A DNA stretch of 60,291 bases from assembly GCF_004799495.1 (NCBI RefSeq), contig NZ_SSMY01000003.1:1-60291 (forward strand), written 5' to 3'. Below are positions 7,561 through 15,912 of this stretch, piece by piece. This DNA comes from Sphingomonas sp. GTDB taxonomy: Bacteria; Pseudomonadota; Alphaproteobacteria; Sphingomonadales; Sphingomonadaceae. The stretch's first letter is position 1; every line of letters starts with the position of its first letter. Position numbers and translations under genes: made by a program. The notes beneath the pieces were generated by a model. That model made no database searches and was not told where the DNA came from. It was given only the letters and a program-made list of their open reading frames with translations.

Positions 7561-7991
7561 GCGCGATCCTGACCGTCACGCGCGATTTCGCGGCACCGGC
7601 CGAACGCGTGTTCGACGCCTGGCTCGACCCGGCGCAGGCGCGGCATTTCCTGTTCAGGACGCCCGACGGCGAGATGCTCACGTGCGAGATCGACGCGCGC
7701 GTGGGCGGCGAAGCAGTGATCGTCGAGCGGCGCGGCGGCAAGGATGCGCTGCACCGGCTGCGCTACGAAACCATCGAGCGGCCGCGCCGCCTCGTCTTCC
7801 AGTTCCGGGCGTGCATGGTGGGCGAGGTCGACGAGGGCGAATGGACTCGCGTCACGGTCGCTATCCAACCGCAGGGCGCGGGATCGCGGCTGACGCTAAC
7901 GCATGAGGGCGTGTGGACGGATTACGAGGACCGCACGCGCGCAGGCTGGACGATGATCCTCGGCAACCTCGCGACAACGACGGAGCAATGA
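7557..7991 (+). CDS. SRPBCC (AHSA1-type) domain protein
   Basis: A 144-residue single-domain START/SRPBCC protein. The typical AHSA1 landmarks are VTRDFAAPAERVFDAWLDPAQARHF, the internal GGEAVIVERRGG, then LVFQFRA, and the C-terminal GSRLTLTHEGVW...TRAGWTMILGNLA. This fold makes a deep hydrophobic ligand cavity. Proteins paired with ArsR regulators are thought to bind small hydrophobic molecules or act in stress responses, but the ligand is unknown. The ATG at 7557 overlaps the ArsR stop, and its own stop overlaps the next gene. Confidence 0.88.
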   Translation: MSAILTVTRDFAAPAERVFDAWLDPAQARHFLFRTPDGEMLTCEIDARVGGEAVIVERRGGKDALHRLRYETIERPRRLVFQFRACMVGEVDEGEWTRVTVAIQPQGAGSRLTLTHEGVWTDYEDRTRAGWTMILGNLATTTEQ

Positions 7992-8518
7992 CGATGGCCG
8001 ACACCGACACGATCACGCCGGCGAAACTGGTCTTCGTCCGCGACCTCGACGCGCCGGTCGAGACGGTGTGGCGCTATTTGGTCGAACCCGAGCTGCGCGC
8101 GCGCTGGTTCATGGGCGGCGCCACCGAACCGCGCGTCGGCGGCAAGTTCGGGCTGACCTTCGACCATGCCGCGTTGTCCGACGGCGACGTGCCGACGCCC
8201 GAACGCTATGTCGCGAACGTCGGCAAAGCGTGGTTCGAGACGATCGAGACGATCGATCCACCGCACCGTCTCGCGTTCAGCTGGGACGGCGGCAAGGCGG
8301 GGAGCGTGCTGTTCGAACTCGGGCCGCTCGATGGTGGGCGCACGCGGCTGACGCTCACGCACAGCGGGCTGCGCGGCGCCGACGATGCGCGCAACTTCGG
8401 CGGCGGCTGGGGGTCGCATCTCGCGGTGCTGCAACGCCGTCTGGCGGGCCGGCCAGTCGAGAATTTCTGGGCGCTTCACGCCGAAGCCGAAGCGCAGGCG
8501 AAGGCGGCGCTAGTCTAG
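7988..8518 (+). CDS. Second SRPBCC (AHSA1-type) domain protein
   Basis: A 176-residue protein with the same fold as its neighbour: LVFVRDLDAPVETVWRYLVE, LRARWFMGG, then RLAFSWDGGKAGSVLFEL and GGRTRLTLTHSGL, and a final GGWGSHLAVLQRRL helix. It is clearly divergent from the first copy, so this is an old tandem duplication or a functional pair rather than a recent duplicate. The start at 7988 (MTMADTD) overlaps the preceding stop as ATGA, with GGAG 4 nt inside the upstream gene. The 3' end overlaps the convergent GH1 gene by 9 nt. Confidence 0.88.
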   Translation: MTMADTDTITPAKLVFVRDLDAPVETVWRYLVEPELRARWFMGGATEPRVGGKFGLTFDHAALSDGDVPTPERYVANVGKAWFETIETIDPPHRLAFSWDGGKAGSVLFELGPLDGGRTRLTLTHSGLRGADDARNFGGGWGSHLAVLQRRLAGRPVENFWALHAEAEAQAKAALV

Positions 8519-9853
8519 GCAGGCGCCGTTGGTCGCGATCACTTCGCGGTACAATCTGGCCGAATCCTTCAGCGTGCGTTGCTGCGTCGCGAAATTGACG
8601 TGGACGATCCCGAAGCGCTTCGAATAGCCGAGCGACCATTCGAGATTGTCGAACAGCGACCACAGCATATAGCCCTTGACGTTGGCGCCCCGTTCGATCG
8701 CCTCGCCGACCGCGGCGATGTGCTGGCGCAGGTACGAGACGCGCAAGGGGTCCTCGACGCGGCCCTGCTCGGCGACCGGGGGGTCGAAGAAGGCGGCGCC
8801 GTTTTCGGTGACGTAGATCGCCGGGTCGCCGTACAGCTCCTTCACCCATAGCAGGACATCGGTCAGTCCCTGCGGGAACACCTCCCAACCGGTGGTGGTG
8901 TAGGTGGCGAGCGGCTGCTTCACCATGCCGGCGTTGAGCGGCCAGCTGTCGTCGGCGCGCGTTACGTTGCGCGTATAGTAGTTGACCCCGACGAAATCGA
9001 TCTTCTGCCTGGCCAGCGCGAGGTCATCGGCCGACCAGTCGGTCCATGCCTCGCCGAAGATCGTGGCGAGCTCCGCCGGGCAGGTCCCGTGGATCGCGGG
9101 GTCGAGATACTGGCGGTTCATGTAAGCATTGGCGCGTGCCAGCGCAGCCGTGTCCTCGGGCGAGCCCGACGCGGGATATTTGGGCTCGAGGTTCACGACG
9201 AGGCCGATCTCGTGGCGCCCGACCTCGCGATACGCTTTCACTGCGGCACCGTGCGCGCGCATCAGGTTGCGGCTGGCGATCGGCGCTTCGAACACGTTCT
9301 TGTGCCCCGGCGCGAGCGCGCCGTGGAGGTAGCCGCCGTCGGTGATCACCCATGGCTCGTTGAGCGTCACCCATTTCTTCACGCGTCCGTCGAGCCGGTC
9401 GAACATCACGCGGGCGTAATCGGCGAACCAGTCCGCGCTGTCGCGGTTGAGCCAGCCGCCGCGGTCGTCGAGCGCGGCGGGCAAGTCCCAATGGTAGAGC
9501 GTGCACAGCGGCTCGATTCCGTTCGCCAGCAACGTGTCGACCAGCCGCTCGTAGAAATCGAGCCCCGCCGCGTTCACCTTCCCGGTCCCGTCGGGCAGCA
9601 CGCGACCCCATGCCACGGAGAAGCGATAGGCCTGCAGTCCCAATTCCTTCATCAGCGCGACATCGTCGGCCATGCGGTTGTAATGGTCGCACGCGACGTC
9701 GCCCGTATCGCCCTTCGCCGCCATCAGTCGCGGATCGTGGCTGAAGCGCTGCCAGATCGACGCCCCCGCACCGTCGGCGAGCGGCGAGCCTTCGATCTGA
9801 TACGCCGCGGTGGCGCATCCCCACAGGAAATCGTCGGGGAACGGGCTGGTCAT
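8510..9853 (-). CDS. Glycoside hydrolase family 1 beta-glucosidase
   Basis: A 447-residue retaining beta-glucosidase with no signal peptide, so probably cytoplasmic. The GH1 N-terminal signature FLWGCATAAYQIEG, the acid/base glutamate E166 in TLNEPW, and the nucleophile E350 in YVTENGAA are all present, as is the C-terminal MLWSLFDNLEWSLGY motif. I start at ATG 9853, whose last bases overlap the esterase stop as ATGA; longer frames upstream are inside that gene. As the last gene of the operon it would cleave imported beta-linked oligosaccharides to glucose. Confidence 0.93.
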   Translation of the reverse strand: MTSPFPDDFLWGCATAAYQIEGSPLADGAGASIWQRFSHDPRLMAAKGDTGDVACDHYNRMADDVALMKELGLQAYRFSVAWGRVLPDGTGKVNAAGLDFYERLVDTLLANGIEPLCTLYHWDLPAALDDRGGWLNRDSADWFADYARVMFDRLDGRVKKWVTLNEPWVITDGGYLHGALAPGHKNVFEAPIASRNLMRAHGAAVKAYREVGRHEIGLVVNLEPKYPASGSPEDTAALARANAYMNRQYLDPAIHGTCPAELATIFGEAWTDWSADDLALARQKIDFVGVNYYTRNVTRADDSWPLNAGMVKQPLATYTTTGWEVFPQGLTDVLLWVKELYGDPAIYVTENGAAFFDPPVAEQGRVEDPLRVSYLRQHIAAVGEAIERGANVKGYMLWSLFDNLEWSLGYSKRFGIVHVNFATQQRTLKDSARLYREVIATNGACLD

Positions 9854-10629
9854 TTCTTGGCTTTCCTGGTTGGAGCGGGATCCGGGGCGGGCACCGCGCG
9901 GCGCTGATCGAGCAGCCAGCGCCACATGGCGGGATCGTCGTACGCGGGTTCCCACGATCCATGGGTCATGCGCGGGTACACGGTCATCATCGGGCGGACC
10001 GAGCCCTTGCAGGCGTCGATCGCGTGGACGATCGCGAAGCCCTTCAGCGGATCGACGACATCGTCCTGGTCACCGTGGAACGCCCAGATCGGTAGGTCCT
10101 TGAGGGCGCACGGGTCGTGGCTGGTGTCCTCGCTATTGGCGGCGACGGGGGCGATCGCGGCGAACAGGTCGGGGTGCTTGAACGCCCAGTCCCATGTCGC
10201 ATAACCGCCGAGGCTAAGTCCGGTGAGATAGATCCGCGCCGGGTCGATCCGATAGGTCCTGCGCACCGCCGCGAGCAGCGCGTCGAGCTTTGCCGTGTCC
10301 CACCGGCTGCCGTCGTCGCCGACCTCGAGCTGCGGAGAGACGAGGAAATAGGGCGACCCGGGGTGTTGCATGATGACCTTGGGCGGGCCGTTCTTCTTGA
10401 CCACCTCGATATCGGTCCCGCGCTCGCCCGATCCGTGGAGGAAGATGACGAGCGGCCAGCGCTCGGTCGTGTCGGCGCCGTACCCCTTGGGTACGAACAC
10501 CAGATACGGGTACCCGCCCGCCGGCGCGGGCTGCGCGGTCTGGACGCCCTCCGGCAGCGTCGGCGCGGGCGGCGCCTTGGTCGTGGCGACGCTTGCCAGC
10601 GCGGCTAGAGCCATCATAAACCTCTTCAT
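9850..10629 (-). CDS. Alpha/beta hydrolase (dienelactone hydrolase/esterase-like), exported
   Basis: A 259-residue alpha/beta hydrolase with a short signal-like N-terminus (MKRFMMALAALASVA). The oxyanion-hole region is VIFLHGSGERG, the nucleophile elbow GLSLGG places Ser139, the acid is Asp189 or Asp190 in FHGDQDD, and the base is probably His223 in MTHGSW. The layout resembles the predicted-peptidase/PHB depolymerase-like esterases encoded beside glycan-degrading enzymes. It could remove acyl groups from the substrate, which is an inference. ATG 10629 overlaps the upstream permease stop as ATGA. Confidence 0.85.
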   Translation of the reverse strand: MKRFMMALAALASVATTKAPPAPTLPEGVQTAQPAPAGGYPYLVFVPKGYGADTTERWPLVIFLHGSGERGTDIEVVKKNGPPKVIMQHPGSPYFLVSPQLEVGDDGSRWDTAKLDALLAAVRRTYRIDPARIYLTGLSLGGYATWDWAFKHPDLFAAIAPVAANSEDTSHDPCALKDLPIWAFHGDQDDVVDPLKGFAIVHAIDACKGSVRPMMTVYPRMTHGSWEPAYDDPAMWRWLLDQRRAVPAPDPAPTRKAKK

Positions 10630-11441
10630 CCCTTGACGCTCCCCGCCATCAGCCCGGCGATGTAGTAACGTTGCAACGCGAGAAAGAGCAGCAGCACGGG
10701 GAGCAAGGTCACCACGCTCCCCGCCATCATCAGCTCGACATCCTGGACGTGCTCGCGGCTCAGGTTGGCGAGCGCCACCGGCAGCGTGTACTTGCGTCCG
10801 TCGTTGAGGATGATCAGCGGCCACAGGAAATCGGACCAGCTCCCCAGGAAACTGAACGTCGCCAGCGTCGCGAGGATCGGCTTGAGCGTCGGCAGAACGA
10901 TCGAGCGGAAGATGCGCCCCTCGCTCGCCCCGTCGATCCGCGCCGCCTCGAGCATTTCGTCGGGGATCGACAGCGCGTATTGCCGGACGAGGAAGATGCC
11001 GAACACGCTCGCGATCGAGGGGATCAGCACCCCGGCGAAGCTGTCGACCACGCCGAGCGCTTTGCAGATCAGGAACAGCGGAATCATCGCGACCTGCGCC
11101 GGGATCACGAGCGCGGTCAGGAGCAGGCGGAAGATGCGGTCGCGCCCGGCAAACCGCAGCTTGGCGAAGGCGTACCCCGCCATCACGTTGAAGGTCAGCG
11201 ACATCGCCGTCGCGAGCGTCGCAAGCACCAGGCTGTTGACGAGGTAGCGCGCCATGTCGGTGTCGGCGAACAAGCCGGTGAAATTGGCGAAGGTCGGGTG
11301 CGGGGGGAGGAGCGGCGGCGGGAAGGTCGACGCCTCGCCCGACGCCATCAGGCTGACCGACACCATCCACGCGAGCGGCGCCAGCGCGAAGAGCGCGATC
11401 AGCCACAACGCGGCGTTGGTGAGGAGCCCGCCGCGCCTCAT
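10626..11441 (-). CDS. ABC sugar transporter, inner membrane permease (MalG-like)
   Basis: A 271-residue permease of the carbohydrate ABC family (CUT1 type, MalG/UgpE-like) with about six transmembrane helices. The cytoplasmic coupling motif EAARIDGASEGRIFRSIVLP, which contacts the ATPase, is intact. TFPPPLLPPHPTFANF after the first helix is the typical periplasmic loop. I start at ATG 11441, which overlaps the other permease's stop; upstream sequence in the same frame lies inside that gene. It pairs with the next gene to form the channel. Confidence 0.92.
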   Translation of the reverse strand: MRRGGLLTNAALWLIALFALAPLAWMVSVSLMASGEASTFPPPLLPPHPTFANFTGLFADTDMARYLVNSLVLATLATAMSLTFNVMAGYAFAKLRFAGRDRIFRLLLTALVIPAQVAMIPLFLICKALGVVDSFAGVLIPSIASVFGIFLVRQYALSIPDEMLEAARIDGASEGRIFRSIVLPTLKPILATLATFSFLGSWSDFLWPLIILNDGRKYTLPVALANLSREHVQDVELMMAGSVVTLLPVLLLFLALQRYYIAGLMAGSVKG

Positions 11442-12313
11442 CGCGTCCACCGCTCGGACAGCCGTAGCTGGAGCATGGTCAGCGCGAACAGGATCGCGAA
11501 CAGCACGAACGCGACCGCAGATGCGAACCCCAGGTTCCACCATTTGAAGCCCTGGTCGTACATGAAATAGAGGATGCTGACGGTGCTCTCCGCGGGCCCG
11601 CCCTGCGTCATCACATAGGGCTCAGCGAACAGCTGGAAATAGCCCGCCATGGTAAGGATCGACACCACCAGCAGCACCGGCGCGAGACCGGGCAGGGTGA
11701 TGTGCCGCAGCCGCTGCCACGCGCTCGCGCCGTCGATCCGCGCGGCCTCATGGAGTTCTTCGGGGATCGTCTGCAGTCCCGCGAGCAGGATGATCATGTT
11801 GTACCCGAAATTCTTCCACACCGCGAACAGCACGATCGCCGGCATCGACCATTTGGGGTCGCCGAGCCAGTCGACCGGGCCGATGCCGATCAGCCCAAGC
11901 ACCCAGTTCACCAGCCCGTATTTGGTGTGGAGCAAATACCGCCAGATCACCGCGACCGCGACGAGCGTCGTCACCACCGGCGCGAAATAGGCGGTGCGCA
12001 GGAACCCCTTGAACCGCGCGAGCTTGCTGTCGAGCAGGAGTGCTGCGGCGAGCGACATCGCGATCGACAGCGGCACGCCGAGCAATACGAACCATGCGGT
12101 GTTGCCGAGCGCTTTCCAGAACAGCGGGGTGCGTAAGAGCTGGAGGTAATTGTCGAGCCCGACGAAGCGCAAATTGCCGAGGTCGGCGACGGCGTAGATG
12201 TCGAAATCGGTGAAGCTCAGGATCAGCGCGGCGATCACCGGCAGGAAGAAGAACAGCGCGAGCGCGATGAGCGCCGGCGCGACGAACCCCCAGGCGGCGG
12301 CTTCGCGGTTCAT
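11438..12313 (-). CDS. ABC sugar transporter, inner membrane permease (MalF/UgpA-like)
   Basis: A 291-residue CUT1 permease with about six transmembrane segments and the EAA coupling loop HEAARIDGASAWQRLRHITL. The N-terminus (WGFVAPALIALALFFFLPVI) and the conserved GLDNYLQLL segment fit UgpA/MsmF-like proteins. The YVMTQGGPAESTVSILYFMY stretch is characteristic of the family. Start and stop both overlap neighbours by 4 nt, so it is translated as part of one operon. Confidence 0.93.
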   Translation of the reverse strand: MNREAAAWGFVAPALIALALFFFLPVIAALILSFTDFDIYAVADLGNLRFVGLDNYLQLLRTPLFWKALGNTAWFVLLGVPLSIAMSLAAALLLDSKLARFKGFLRTAYFAPVVTTLVAVAVIWRYLLHTKYGLVNWVLGLIGIGPVDWLGDPKWSMPAIVLFAVWKNFGYNMIILLAGLQTIPEELHEAARIDGASAWQRLRHITLPGLAPVLLVVSILTMAGYFQLFAEPYVMTQGGPAESTVSILYFMYDQGFKWWNLGFASAVAFVLFAILFALTMLQLRLSERWTR

Positions 12314-13560
12314 GACCGCCCCCGCGATAGCATCCAGCGGCGCTTGGCGAGGATCTCGTCGGCGCGCTTGTCGAGCTCGTCGGACGCCTGCTCGGCGGTC
12401 AATTGCCCGCGCGCGGCCTTTTCGCCGACGATCTTGATCTCGTCACCGATCCGCTCCCATTCGGGCACCTTGGGCGTCGCGCGCACGCGCGTCAGTTGCT
12501 CGCCGAACGCCTTGGCATAGGGGTCGTTGGCGAGCGCGGGGGTCGCCCACACGCTCTTCCGTGGCGGCAAGTCGCCGGTCAGATCGTGGAAGCGGACCTG
12601 TACGTCGGGGCGCGAGAAATACGCGACGAGCTTCCACGCGGCGTCCTTCTTCGCCGACGATTTGAACACGACCAGGCTCGATCCGCCCGCGTTCGACACG
12701 CCCGGCCCGTCGGGACCCGGCATCGGCGCGGTCATCCATTCGGCCTGGTGATCGGCGGGCAGGCGGCGCTTGAACTCGCCGATCTGCCACGGGCCGGTGA
12801 TGTAGAAGCTGAAGAAGCCGCGGTCGAATTCGTCCCAGACGCTGGCGATCTCGGTATTGGCGGCGACCGGCGCGAGCCCGCCCTGCATCAGCCCGAGATA
12901 GAAGCCGAGCGCCTTGCGGAAGCCGGGGCTGCGGAAATTGGCGCGCACGCCGTCGGTTACCATCGGATGGGGCGATTGCAGCCCGAGGATTTCGAGCGGC
13001 TCATATTCGTTGAGCGGCAAGAAGACGGCGTATTTGCTCGGCCCGACGAGGTGCTTGATCGCGGCCATCTGGCGCTGCCATTCGGCCCAGTCGCGCGGCG
13101 GATGGTCGAACCCGGCCTTGGTCAGCAGATCGCGGCGGTAGAACAGCAGCCGCGTGTCGACGTACCACGGCACGCCGTAGAGCTTCCCGTCGATCACGTT
13201 CGAATCCCAGATGCCCGGGAAGTAATCGCCGCGCGGGATCGCAGGCGTCGCGGCGACGCGCGCGTCGAGCGGTTCGAGCGCGCCCAGCGCGGCGAACTCC
13301 GGCACCCAGCTGTTCCCGAGCTGCGCGAGATCAGGCATCGCGTCGCCGACGAACCCGGTCAGCAATTTCTCGTGCGCGGCGGTGAAGGGAAGTTGCTGGA
13401 CGCGGACCGTGACGCCGGGATTCTCGCGCTCGAACTGCGGGATCAGGTCGCCGATCACCTCGCCCTCGCGGCCCATCGCCCAGACGTCGAGCACGGTCTT
13501 GCCGGGCGCGGCGGTGCAGCTGCCGAGTAGGAGTAGCACGAGGGCGGCGAGCAGCCTCAT
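12310..13560 (-). CDS. ABC sugar transporter substrate-binding lipoprotein
   Basis: A 416-residue extracellular solute-binding protein of the CUT1 type (family 1). It begins with a lipoprotein signal MRLLAALVLLLLGSC, placing the lipidated cysteine at residue 15 with Thr at +2. The mature part starts DVWAMGREGEVIGDLIPQFE, followed by the GVTVRVQQLPFTAAHEKLLT segment typical of this family. The ATG at 13560 overlaps the upstream stop as ATGA; a second ATG at 13569 would add MAR and overlap more. A lipid-anchored binding protein is less common in Gram-negative bacteria than a soluble one. The presumed ligand is an oligoglucoside. Confidence 0.9.
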   Translation of the reverse strand: MRLLAALVLLLLGSCTAAPGKTVLDVWAMGREGEVIGDLIPQFERENPGVTVRVQQLPFTAAHEKLLTGFVGDAMPDLAQLGNSWVPEFAALGALEPLDARVAATPAIPRGDYFPGIWDSNVIDGKLYGVPWYVDTRLLFYRRDLLTKAGFDHPPRDWAEWQRQMAAIKHLVGPSKYAVFLPLNEYEPLEILGLQSPHPMVTDGVRANFRSPGFRKALGFYLGLMQGGLAPVAANTEIASVWDEFDRGFFSFYITGPWQIGEFKRRLPADHQAEWMTAPMPGPDGPGVSNAGGSSLVVFKSSAKKDAAWKLVAYFSRPDVQVRFHDLTGDLPPRKSVWATPALANDPYAKAFGEQLTRVRATPKVPEWERIGDEIKIVGEKAARGQLTAEQASDELDKRADEILAKRRWMLSRGRS

Positions 13561-14939
13561 CCGAGCCATCCGCCGGTGAATCCGGCGCGTTGCAAGCCGG
13601 CCCTGACCGCCGGCGACTGGCGCATGTATTTCCAGATCAGGCCGCTGCGATGGTTCTCGATCATCGCGACGATCGGCCCCTGGTCGAGACCGAGATAGTC
13701 GCTGTCGACCCAGCCCGCCGTCTCAGTCACGCGCCCATGCTGAACGGGCACGTCGCGCGCGGTGAAGCTGGGATTGAACGAATCGAAGAAACCATACTGG
13801 CCGTAGATTGCGCTGCCATAGCGCGCATAGAGCGCGCGCGTGGCCGGCTCGACGATCTCGGGCGCAAAGGGCAGCGAGGCGACCGCCGCCGTCGGCGCGA
13901 TCGTGCCGTCGTCGAGCCCATCGGGGAGTCCGACCGGCCCGCGCGCGGCATAGCCGTAGAATTGCCGGCCGCCGATCGTGACATCGGCGGGGCCGTCGCA
14001 CGGGCACAGCCCCCAGATGTCTTCTGAATAACCGGTCCATTTGCCGGGGTTGGCGATGGCATAGGCGCGCTGGGCATAGGTCGCGCGGCGGCTGTTCTCG
14101 AAATAATCGAACCCGGCGTCGCGCATCGGCTTGTCGCGGATGCCGCGCAGGTCGATCCAGCATTGCGTGTATTGGTGTGCCATGTGCGGCCCGAACGCGA
14201 GGTGACGGTCCTTGCCCACACCGCGCCAGCTGTCGGGATAGGTCGAACACCAGGCATCGTACGCGTCGCGGCCGAGCGCGAGATCGGGGGCGCCGAGCGC
14301 GAGGATGTAGAGAATCTGCCCCTCGGTATAGCCGAACCACGGACGCTCGATGAACCCGCTCTCCGGGTGCCAGCCCATCGACACACGCTTATCGGCCTTC
14401 TGGAACCAGCGCCAGTCGCAGCGCGCGTAGATGCGGTGCGCGAGGTCGCGGATCTCGGCTTCGTCGGAACGGTCGAAATATTGCGCGGCGAACAGCATCC
14501 CCGCCACCAGCAGCGCGGTGTCGATCGACGACAGTTCGCACTGGCGGAAGCGCAGGCCCGTCTCGACGTCGATGAAATGGTAGAAGAAGCCCTTGTACCC
14601 GCTGACCCCGCTCGCTTGTGGTCCCTGTGGCGCGGTCCAGAAGAAGCGCAAGGTCGCCAGCGTCCGCTCGCGCGCTTGCGCCCGGGTGATCCAGCCGCGC
14701 TCGACCCCGACCGGATAGGCGGTCAGCGCGAAGCCCGTCGCGGCGATGCTCGAGAAGCTCGGGCTCGGCCAGCGGTCGGGCATCAGGCCGTTCGAGGGGT
14801 TGGCGCGATCCCAGAAGAACGCGAAGGTGCGGCGCTGGACGTCGCCGATCAGGTCGGTGGCCGGCGCTGCGTCGAGCATCACCGGCGCGCAGCCGCCGAG
14901 CGCCGCGGCGCCGAGCAGGAGTTGTCGGCGATCAAGCAC
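13557..14939 (-). CDS. Glucoamylase-like (GH144/PF10091-type) lipoprotein, candidate endo-beta-1,2-glucanase
   Basis: A 460-residue protein with an export signal ending in a lipobox-like AALGGC (Cys17). The body is an alpha/alpha-barrel glycoamylase-like domain: RRTFAFFWDRANPSNGLMPD, AATGFALTAYPVGVERGWIT, GFFYHFIDVETG, ELSSIDTALLVAGML, and later WFGYTEGQILYILALGAPD and GFFDSFNP. Characterised GH144 members with this domain are endo-beta-1,2-glucanases; the domain is also called putative glucoamylase. GTG 14939 overlaps the LacI stop by 8 nt. Together with the GH1 and GH3 genes this suggests an exo/endo pathway for a beta-glucan. Assignment to GH144 rather than a related group is by recall of motifs, not by search. 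Confidence 0.78.
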   Translation of the reverse strand: MLDRRQLLLGAAALGGCAPVMLDAAPATDLIGDVQRRTFAFFWDRANPSNGLMPDRWPSPSFSSIAATGFALTAYPVGVERGWITRAQARERTLATLRFFWTAPQGPQASGVSGYKGFFYHFIDVETGLRFRQCELSSIDTALLVAGMLFAAQYFDRSDEAEIRDLAHRIYARCDWRWFQKADKRVSMGWHPESGFIERPWFGYTEGQILYILALGAPDLALGRDAYDAWCSTYPDSWRGVGKDRHLAFGPHMAHQYTQCWIDLRGIRDKPMRDAGFDYFENSRRATYAQRAYAIANPGKWTGYSEDIWGLCPCDGPADVTIGGRQFYGYAARGPVGLPDGLDDGTIAPTAAVASLPFAPEIVEPATRALYARYGSAIYGQYGFFDSFNPSFTARDVPVQHGRVTETAGWVDSDYLGLDQGPIVAMIENHRSGLIWKYMRQSPAVRAGLQRAGFTGGWLG

Positions 14940-15912
14940 GGCGGCTCGACGCGCGCACGATCAAGTGCGGCACCATCATTTCGGTCGACGGCGCGGCATC
15001 GGGACTTTCGGTCGCCGCGATCAGCCGCTCGACCGCGCGCTCGCCCAGTTCGGCCAGGTTGAGCGCCATCGTCGACAAGGCCGGCGTGACATATTGCGCG
15101 ATCGGCACGCCGTCGAACCCGATGATCGCGACCTGGTCGGGCGCGCGCATCCCCCCTTCCGCCAGCGTCGCCATGCACGCCACCGCCATCATGTCGTTCG
15201 CCGCGAACACGCCGTCGACATCGCGATGATCGGCCAGGATTGCGCGGGCGGCGGCTATTCCCGCCGCTTCGGTGAAGTCGCCCCCGATGACGATCCCCGC
15301 GCCAGCGGTCGCTTCCTCGAACCCGGCGCGGCGCGCGTCGGCATCGGCATTGCCGCGCGGGCCGGCGACGTGTGCGATGTGGCGGCACCCTTGCGCCGCG
15401 AGGTGGGCCACCGCGTCGCGCGCGCCCGCCAGATTGTCGATCGCGATTGTCGGGTGCACGCCGTCGGCGGCGGCGTTCATGACGATCGTAGGGAGGCCCT
15501 TGGGGAGGCTGCGGCCGAGGAAATCGACATCGACTTGCGGCGACATCACGAGCAGCCCGTCGACTCGCCCGCGCATCGCGCGGATCGCCGCTTCGGTATC
15601 CTGGGGGCTGCCGTGCATGTTAGTGAGGAGCAGCTGCAGCCCGCGCTGGTGCGCCGCGTAATCGATCCCGCGGATGATCTCCGAAAAGAATTCGCCGAAC
15701 AGATCGGGCAGCACCACGCCGATCGTGTTCGACCGCCCGCGCGACAGGCTCCGCGCGCCGAGATGCGGAACATAATCGAGCGCGCGCGCCGCGGCGAGCA
15801 CGCGCTCGCGCGTCGCCGGGGTCACGTTGCTGTGGTTGTTGAGCGCGCGGCTCGCCGAGGCGACCGAAACGGCAGCGCGGCGCGCAACGTCGCGGATGGT
15901 GATCGTCGTCAT
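14932..15912 (-). CDS. LacI-family transcriptional regulator
   Basis: A 326-residue repressor. The N-terminal helix-turn-helix and hinge are ITIRDVARRAAVSVASASRA followed by LNNHSNVTPATRERVLAAAR and LDYVPHLGARSLSRGRSNTI. The rest is a periplasmic-binding-protein-like effector domain (GVVLPDLFGEFFSEIIRGID, GLLVMSPQVD, AVFAANDMMAV-like FAANDMMAVACM, IIGFDGVPIAQY). It sits inside the transporter operon, between the ATPase and the glucanase, with overlaps on both sides. This suggests autoregulation through the operator at 17059-17070. The probable inducer is a sugar from the glucan. Confidence 0.93.
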   Translation of the reverse strand: MTTITIRDVARRAAVSVASASRALNNHSNVTPATRERVLAAARALDYVPHLGARSLSRGRSNTIGVVLPDLFGEFFSEIIRGIDYAAHQRGLQLLLTNMHGSPQDTEAAIRAMRGRVDGLLVMSPQVDVDFLGRSLPKGLPTIVMNAAADGVHPTIAIDNLAGARDAVAHLAAQGCRHIAHVAGPRGNADADARRAGFEEATAGAGIVIGGDFTEAAGIAAARAILADHRDVDGVFAANDMMAVACMATLAEGGMRAPDQVAIIGFDGVPIAQYVTPALSTMALNLAELGERAVERLIAATESPDAAPSTEMMVPHLIVRASSRRA

